Source of the DNA: JAJXWB01 sp046349085
GTDB taxonomy: Bacteria; Pseudomonadota; Alphaproteobacteria; Rhizobiales; Beijerinckiaceae
Direction: 5' to 3'
Length of the DNA stretch: 64,000 bases
Assembly: GCA_046349085.1 (NCBI GenBank)
Contig: JAXMDA010000009.1
Location: forward strand, 1 to 64,000
The notes under the pieces are model-generated. The model made no database searches. It saw only the letters and a list, made by a program, of their open reading frames with translations, and was not told the origin of the DNA. The position numbers and the translations under genes were made by a program. Positions 60,102 through 64,000 of this stretch are shown here, piece after piece. Each line of letters starts with the position of its first letter. The stretch's first letter is position 1.

Positions 60102-61644
60102 TCTCGGCCTTGATCAGCGCGAACGGCGTCGCCGCGAGAATGTAGAGGTCGAGCAGCAGCGACCAGTTCTCGATGTAGTAGAGGTCGCATTCGACGCGCT
60201 TCTGGATCTTTTCCGGCGTATCGGTCTCGCCGCGCCAGCCGTGGATCTGCGCCCAGCCGGTGATGCCGGGCTTGACGCGATGGCGCGCGAAATAGCCGTC
60301 GACGACGACCTCGTAGGGGTGTTCGGCCGCCGTGGCGTAGAGCGCGTGCGGGCGCGGGCCGACGAGCGAGAGATTGCCCTTGAAGACGACGTTGAACAGT
60401 TGCGGCAGCTCGTCGAGCGAGGTCTTGCGGATGAAGCGGCCGACGCGCGTAACGCGCGGGTCGCCGCGCGTGACCTGCTTGGCGGCGTTGTGGTCGAGCT
60501 GGTCGACATACATCGAGCGGAACTTGAAGACCTCGATCTCCTCGTTGTTGAAGCCGTGCCGCTTCTGGCGGAAGAGAACCGGTCCCCGGGAATCGAGCTT
60601 CACCGCCAGCGCGATCAGCGCCATGACAGGCAGCAGCAGAATGAGGGAAAGCGCGCCGACGACGCGGTCGAACACGTTCTTGACGACGACGTCCCAGTCC
60701 GCGATCGGCTTGTCGAAGACGTCGAGCACCGGCAGCGAGCCGATCCAGGAATAGGAGCGCGGACGGAAGCGCAGCTTGTTGGCGTGGGCGGCCAGACGAA
60801 TGTCGATCGGCAGCACCCAGAGCTTGCGCAGCATCTGCAGGATGCGCTCTTCCGCGGTGATCGGCAGCGTGAAGATGATGAGGTCGATGCGCGTGCGGCG
60901 GGCGAATTCGACGAGATCGTCGACCGTGCCGAGCTTGGGGAAGCCCACGACGACGTCGGGCGAGCGGTCTTCGGCGCGATCGTCGAAGACGCCGCAGATG
61001 CGCAGGTCCGTGTGGCGCTGCGCGGTCAGTTCGCGCAGCACTTCCTCGCCAGCCGGACCGCCGCCGACGATGACGGTGCGCCGCTCGAGGCTGCCGGAGG
61101 CGGTCATGCGGCGCACGACGACCGACACGGCCAGCCGTTCGAACATCAGGAGCGCAATGCCCGTGAGAAACCACGACATCAGCCAGACGCGCGAATAGGC
61201 GAGATCGTGCTTGAGGAAGAATATGGCCGCAAGCGCCAGCAGGAAGGCGAAGGACCAGCCGCCCGCCATGCGCAGAATTGCGTAAGTCGGGTCGCGCAGG
61301 GCCGTCACCGTATTGACGCCGAGCGTCTGGAAGGCCGCAAGCGACAGGACGGCGATGGCTGCGATCGCGACGGTCACGTCCATCGACCAGCCGAAGCCGA
61401 GATAGGCGACATGGGCGGCGGCGCCGGCGCCCGCCATGATGGCGAACTCGATCAGCCGGACGATTCCGGCCAGCACGACCGAGGAATAGGCCGGGCGAGG
61501 ATTGAGACCGGCGAGGGATTCCGCAAGCGCTACGCGCCGCAGCGCTTCCTGCGCCGTCGTCGCCGAATCCCTGGCGGCGTCCCGCTCATGAGGCGGATCC
61601 GGCTCGGGGAGATTCGAAAAGTGATCGGTTGCGTATGCGGTCAT
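60091..61644 (-). CDS. Undecaprenyl-phosphate glucose phosphotransferase (WcaJ/ExoY type)
   Basis: The enzyme starts polysaccharide repeat units by moving a sugar-phosphate to undecaprenyl phosphate. From ATG 61644 the product is 517 residues. It has four N-terminal helices, a CoA-binding-like Rossmann region (RRTVIVGGGPAGEEVLRELT), and the C-terminal catalytic domain. The catalytic domain contains KNVFDRVVGALSLILLLP, LFRQKRHGFNNEEIEVFKFRSM, RKTSLDELPQLFNV and KPGITGWAQIHGWRGETDT. An upstream ATG at 61698 would overlap the glycosyltransferase gene. Confidence 0.93.
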   Translation of the reverse strand: MTAYATDHFSNLPEPDPPHERDAARDSATTAQEALRRVALAESLAGLNPRPAYSSVVLAGIVRLIEFAIMAGAGAAAHVAYLGFGWSMDVTVAIAAIAVLSLAAFQTLGVNTVTALRDPTYAILRMAGGWSFAFLLALAAIFFLKHDLAYSRVWLMSWFLTGIALLMFERLAVSVVVRRMTASGSLERRTVIVGGGPAGEEVLRELTAQRHTDLRICGVFDDRAEDRSPDVVVGFPKLGTVDDLVEFARRTRIDLIIFTLPITAEERILQMLRKLWVLPIDIRLAAHANKLRFRPRSYSWIGSLPVLDVFDKPIADWDVVVKNVFDRVVGALSLILLLPVMALIALAVKLDSRGPVLFRQKRHGFNNEEIEVFKFRSMYVDQLDHNAAKQVTRGDPRVTRVGRFIRKTSLDELPQLFNVVFKGNLSLVGPRPHALYATAAEHPYEVVVDGYFARHRVKPGITGWAQIHGWRGETDTPEKIQKRVECDLYYIENWSLLLDLYILAATPFALIKAENAY

Positions 61645-61654
61645 GACGCGGTTG

Positions 61655-62851
61655 CTATTCGGCGGCCTGACGAAGCGAGGGGACATCGCCCGAGTCATGC
61701 GCTCCTTTGCGGGCCAAGGCCTCGCGGTAGCCGTCGATTACGCCCTCCACCATGTTGGCGAGCGTGAATTTTGCGCCGACGAAGGCGGCGAGACGGCGCG
61801 CAAGGACGAGATTCTGTTCGCGCCTCGCCGCGAGTTTCTCCGCGAGCGCCTCCGCGAGCGTGAGCGGACGGTCGCAGCGGATGAGCTCCGTAGCGCAGGG
61901 GCCGAAGATTTCGGGAATGCCGCCGACATCGGTCGCAACCATCGGCACGCTGGCGCCGGCGGCCTCCAGCACGACGTAGGGCAGGGATTCCGCGCGGCTC
62001 GGCACGACAAGGATATGGCCGAGACGGAACGCCTCGCGCGCAGGCATCACGCCGGCGAAGCGCACGGAATCGGCAAAGCCGACTTCCGCGGCATGCGCCT
62101 GCAGCCGGTCGCGGTCCGGGCCCGAGCCGACAAGAACGAGCGACGGACGGCGGCCGATCTTGCGCTCGACCATCGGCAGGGAATCGATGAGCGTGTCGAT
62201 GCCTTTCGCCGAGCGCAACTCGCCGATGTAGAACAGGTCTGCGGCGTCCGGCGCGGGCTCGACCGGCGCGAGTTCGGCGGGGCTCACGCCGTTGACGATG
62301 ACGCGCTGGATGGCGTCGACGTCGCCGACAAATTGCCGGTACCGCCGCCCGATATAGGCGCTTTCGAACAGCAGCAGATCGGTGGTGCGGGCAAGCAGCG
62401 ATTCCACCGCCATGTAGCCGGTGTGCGCCAGCGTGCCGGGCTTGTAGTTGAACGAGCCGCCATGCGGCGTATAGGCGCGCACCGGCGTCTGGTCGAACGT
62501 CCAGAAGCCCGGCAGCCGCGCATAGGCGCCGCCCTTGGCGCCGTGGCCGTGGACGACGTCCGGCCCGAGATCGGAAAGGCGCCGGGAGATGCGCGCGACG
62601 GCGGACAGGTCGGTCGCGTGCGGCAGACGGTGCATCGGCGCGCGCATGACGCCGAGCGCGAGACGCGGCGCAAGCGAGGCGAGGATTTCGTCGGCGCGCG
62701 CGCCCCCGGTGCTTGAGTCGACAATCAGGCCGACCCGGTGGCCGCGGTCGATCTGCTCGCGCGTAAGGTCGACGACGTGCCGGAACAGGCCGCCCAACGG
62801 CGCCCGCAGCACATGGACGATCTTCAGGCTCGAGGGCGAAGGCGTGGACAT
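61655..62851 (-). CDS. Glycosyltransferase family 4 (GT-B fold)
   Basis: This 398-residue protein has an N-terminal GT4 acceptor domain (KIVHVLRAPLGGLFRHVVDL, GPDVVHGHGAKGGAYARL). The C-terminal donor domain contains FYIGELRSAKGIDTLIDSLP, LVLVGSGPDRDRL and the EX7E-like region ESLPYVVLEAAGASVPMVATDVGGIPEI. It probably adds a sugar to the lipid-linked exopolysaccharide unit. It lies between the exporter and the priming transferase in one transcription direction. Confidence 0.92.
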   Translation of the reverse strand: MSTPSPSSLKIVHVLRAPLGGLFRHVVDLTREQIDRGHRVGLIVDSSTGGARADEILASLAPRLALGVMRAPMHRLPHATDLSAVARISRRLSDLGPDVVHGHGAKGGAYARLPGFWTFDQTPVRAYTPHGGSFNYKPGTLAHTGYMAVESLLARTTDLLLFESAYIGRRYRQFVGDVDAIQRVIVNGVSPAELAPVEPAPDAADLFYIGELRSAKGIDTLIDSLPMVERKIGRRPSLVLVGSGPDRDRLQAHAAEVGFADSVRFAGVMPAREAFRLGHILVVPSRAESLPYVVLEAAGASVPMVATDVGGIPEIFGPCATELIRCDRPLTLAEALAEKLAARREQNLVLARRLAAFVGAKFTLANMVEGVIDGYREALARKGAHDSGDVPSLRQAAE

Positions 62852-62898
62852 GAATTCTCTGGCCTCATTACGCGTGCGGGCCAGTTGAAGCTAAAAGT

Positions 62899-63453
62899 TC
62901 AAAAGAACCGTTCACGAATCTGAATCGTATCGCCGGGCTGGACAGGGTAGGTCATGTCGACGTCGCCGATGACCTGCCGGCCCTCGATCACGCGGGTGAC
63001 CCGCGCCGAGGATTGCGTTGCGCGGGGGGTGTAGCCGCCGGCGATGGCGACCGCGGTCTGGGCGGTCATGCCGTTCACATAAGGATATTGGCCGGCGTTG
63101 GTGACCTCGCCCAGGATGAAGAACGGGCGGTAAGCCTCGACCTCGCAGGAAACGCGGGGCTCGCGCAGGAAGCCGGAACGCAGGCGGGATTCCACGGCGT
63201 GCTGGATCTGCTGCGTGGTCATTCCATTGACGGGGACCAGGCCGATCAGGGGCATGGAAATCTGGCCGCTGGCGTCGACCGAATAGGAGTTGGACAGCGA
63301 ATCCTGGCCGAAGACGATGATGCGAAGGCGATCGCCGGAGCCGACCGCATAGGGATGATCGGTGGCCATCAGCTCGCCCTGATAGGGGCGGGTGGCGCAA
63401 CCGCTGGTGAGCGCGACCAGAATCACACTGAAGGCAGCCGCCATACGACGCAT
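62899..63453 (-). CDS. Polysaccharide export outer-membrane lipoprotein (Wza/ExoF-like)
   Basis: From ATG 63453 the product is 184 residues, with a lipoprotein signal ending in LTSGC. The polysaccharide biosynthesis/export domain contains YAVGSGDRLRIIVFGQDSLSNSYSVDASGQISMPLIGLV. A SLBB-like domain (FFILGEVTNAGQYPYVNGMTAQTAVAIAGGYTPRA) follows. It is shorter than Wza, as in many rhizobial systems. An alternative start lies at 63495. It is divergent from the GumC-like gene. Confidence 0.9.
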   Translation of the reverse strand: MRRMAAAFSVILVALTSGCATRPYQGELMATDHPYAVGSGDRLRIIVFGQDSLSNSYSVDASGQISMPLIGLVPVNGMTTQQIQHAVESRLRSGFLREPRVSCEVEAYRPFFILGEVTNAGQYPYVNGMTAQTAVAIAGGYTPRATQSSARVTRVIEGRQVIGDVDMTYPVQPGDTIQIRERFF

Positions 63454-63599
63454 TTGGTCACCGTTTTCTTCGCTCGAACGCTGCGAGCTACGCACGGTCT
63501 TTTTATGCCGGCATGGTTAACAAACACTGACGGAACAGGATTAACGCGCCCTCAACCATAAGCGGCTTAACTCCGGCCACAGACAGGTTGGAGTAGAGC
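63454..63599. promoter_or_regulatory. Divergent promoter region of the exopolysaccharide cluster
   Basis: These 146 bases separate the exporter lipoprotein gene and the GumC-like gene and should hold both promoters. It is A+T-richer than the flanking genes and contains GGTTAA / TTAACGCG strings. I cannot define an operator. Confidence 0.4.
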
Positions 63600-64000
63600 A
63601 TGCGCGTCGAGTCGCAAGCACAGAGCCAGGCAGCAGGGCAGCCCGCGCAGGAGGCCGAGATCGATCTCGGGGGAATCGGCCGCGCGCTCTGGACGCATCG
63701 CAAGTGGTTGCTGGGCGCGACCGCGCTGGCGTTCTGCGCGAGCGCGGCTTTCGTCAACATCGTCAAGCCGCGCTACACAGCCGAGACCCGGGTTCTGCTC
63801 GAAATGCAGACGAGCTTCATGCCCGGCGAGGACGTGAAGACCGAGTCGATGAACACGCTCGATCCGGAAGCGGTCGGCAGCCAGATCCAGCTCGTGACCT
63901 CGCGCGACGTCGCGCGCCGCGCGATCAAGCAGATCGGCCTTCTCGGCAATTCAGAATTCGACCCGATGGCGAGCGGCATTGGCGCGATGACGCGCGTTCT
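63600..64000 (+). CDS. Exopolysaccharide transport protein, GumC/Wzz-like (truncated by window end)
   Basis: ATG 63600 opens a frame running to the window edge, at least 133 residues. A polar N-terminus leads to EIDLGGIGRALWTHRKWLL and a membrane helix (GATALAFCASAAFVNIV). Then comes the Wzz-type segment KPRYTAETRVLLEMQT and VGSQIQLVTSRDVARRAIKQIGL. Family members control polysaccharide chain length and export, often with a tyrosine-kinase domain further on, which would lie outside the window. Confidence 0.9.
   Translation, partial: MRVESQAQSQAAGQPAQEAEIDLGGIGRALWTHRKWLLGATALAFCASAAFVNIVKPRYTAETRVLLEMQTSFMPGEDVKTESMNTLDPEAVGSQIQLVTSRDVARRAIKQIGLLGNSEFDPMASGIGAMTRV

Overview
The window is GC-rich chromosomal DNA (roughly two thirds G+C by eye) from an alphaproteobacterium, most likely of the order Hyphomicrobiales (Rhizobiales). 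The evidence is gene order and gene content. It has rnc-era-recO, glyA-nrdR-ribD-ribE-ribH-nusB-thiL, DUF177-plsX-fabH-ihfA-merR, and a hibch / small membrane protein / ldtR / L,D-transpeptidase block. It also has a BamE (OmlA) gene divergent from a ubiquinol-cytochrome c chaperone, a Ku-LigD pair, a HWE-type histidine kinase and a membrane H+-pyrophosphatase. I see no insertion sequence, prophage, CRISPR array or rRNA operon. One tRNA (Pro, GGG) is present.

Layout. 1-6 kb holds RNA processing and DNA repair/topology genes (rnc end, era, recO, parC) with small secreted or membrane proteins. 6-16 kb holds envelope transporters (FUSC protein, a frameshifted SLC13-type permease, an EamA exporter), an orphan Phd antitoxin, bpt, an RDD protein, a methyltransferase and an enoyl-CoA hydratase. 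16-21.8 kb holds hemB, a 3-hydroxyisobutyryl-CoA hydrolase, the cell-wall module ldtR / L,D-transpeptidase, and RlpA. 21.8-25.4 kb is the NHEJ pair ku-ligD. 25.5-32.8 kb is glyA, nrdR, riboflavin synthesis, nusB, thiL and an MFS transporter. 33-37 kb holds hppA, a PhnA-like protein, a PAS-PAS-HWE kinase and a decayed MOSC gene. 37-42.4 kb is the bamE / chaperone / DUF177 / plsX / fabH / ihfA / merR block. 42.4-45 kb holds tRNA-Pro, a small conserved protein, an aldose epimerase-like protein and folD. 45-48.7 kb is a Crp-family regulator followed by a spermidine/putrescine-type ABC transporter lacking its binding protein. 48.7-57.2 kb holds an AsmA protein, a CoA-transferase pair, an RND pump with its adaptor, and a DUF423 protein. 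57.2-64 kb is an exopolysaccharide cluster: a divergent Wza-like exporter and GumC/Wzz-like protein, a glycosyltransferase, a priming phosphotransferase, a sialidase-like secreted protein and a broken O-antigen ligase.

The most interesting signals are decay and small repeats rather than a new large system. Two membrane-protein genes are split by frameshifts, the O-antigen ligase-like one three times. One MOSC gene has lost its middle. A stray EamA C-terminus lies between two metabolic genes. A palindromic repeat is inserted in frame inside ligD, and an A+T-rich in-frame segment sits inside a PAS domain. A pair of palindromes precedes the Crp-family gene, and an inverted repeat precedes nrdR. 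I did not find a convincing undescribed multi-gene system. Gene functions rest on recognised family motifs, and no database search was run.
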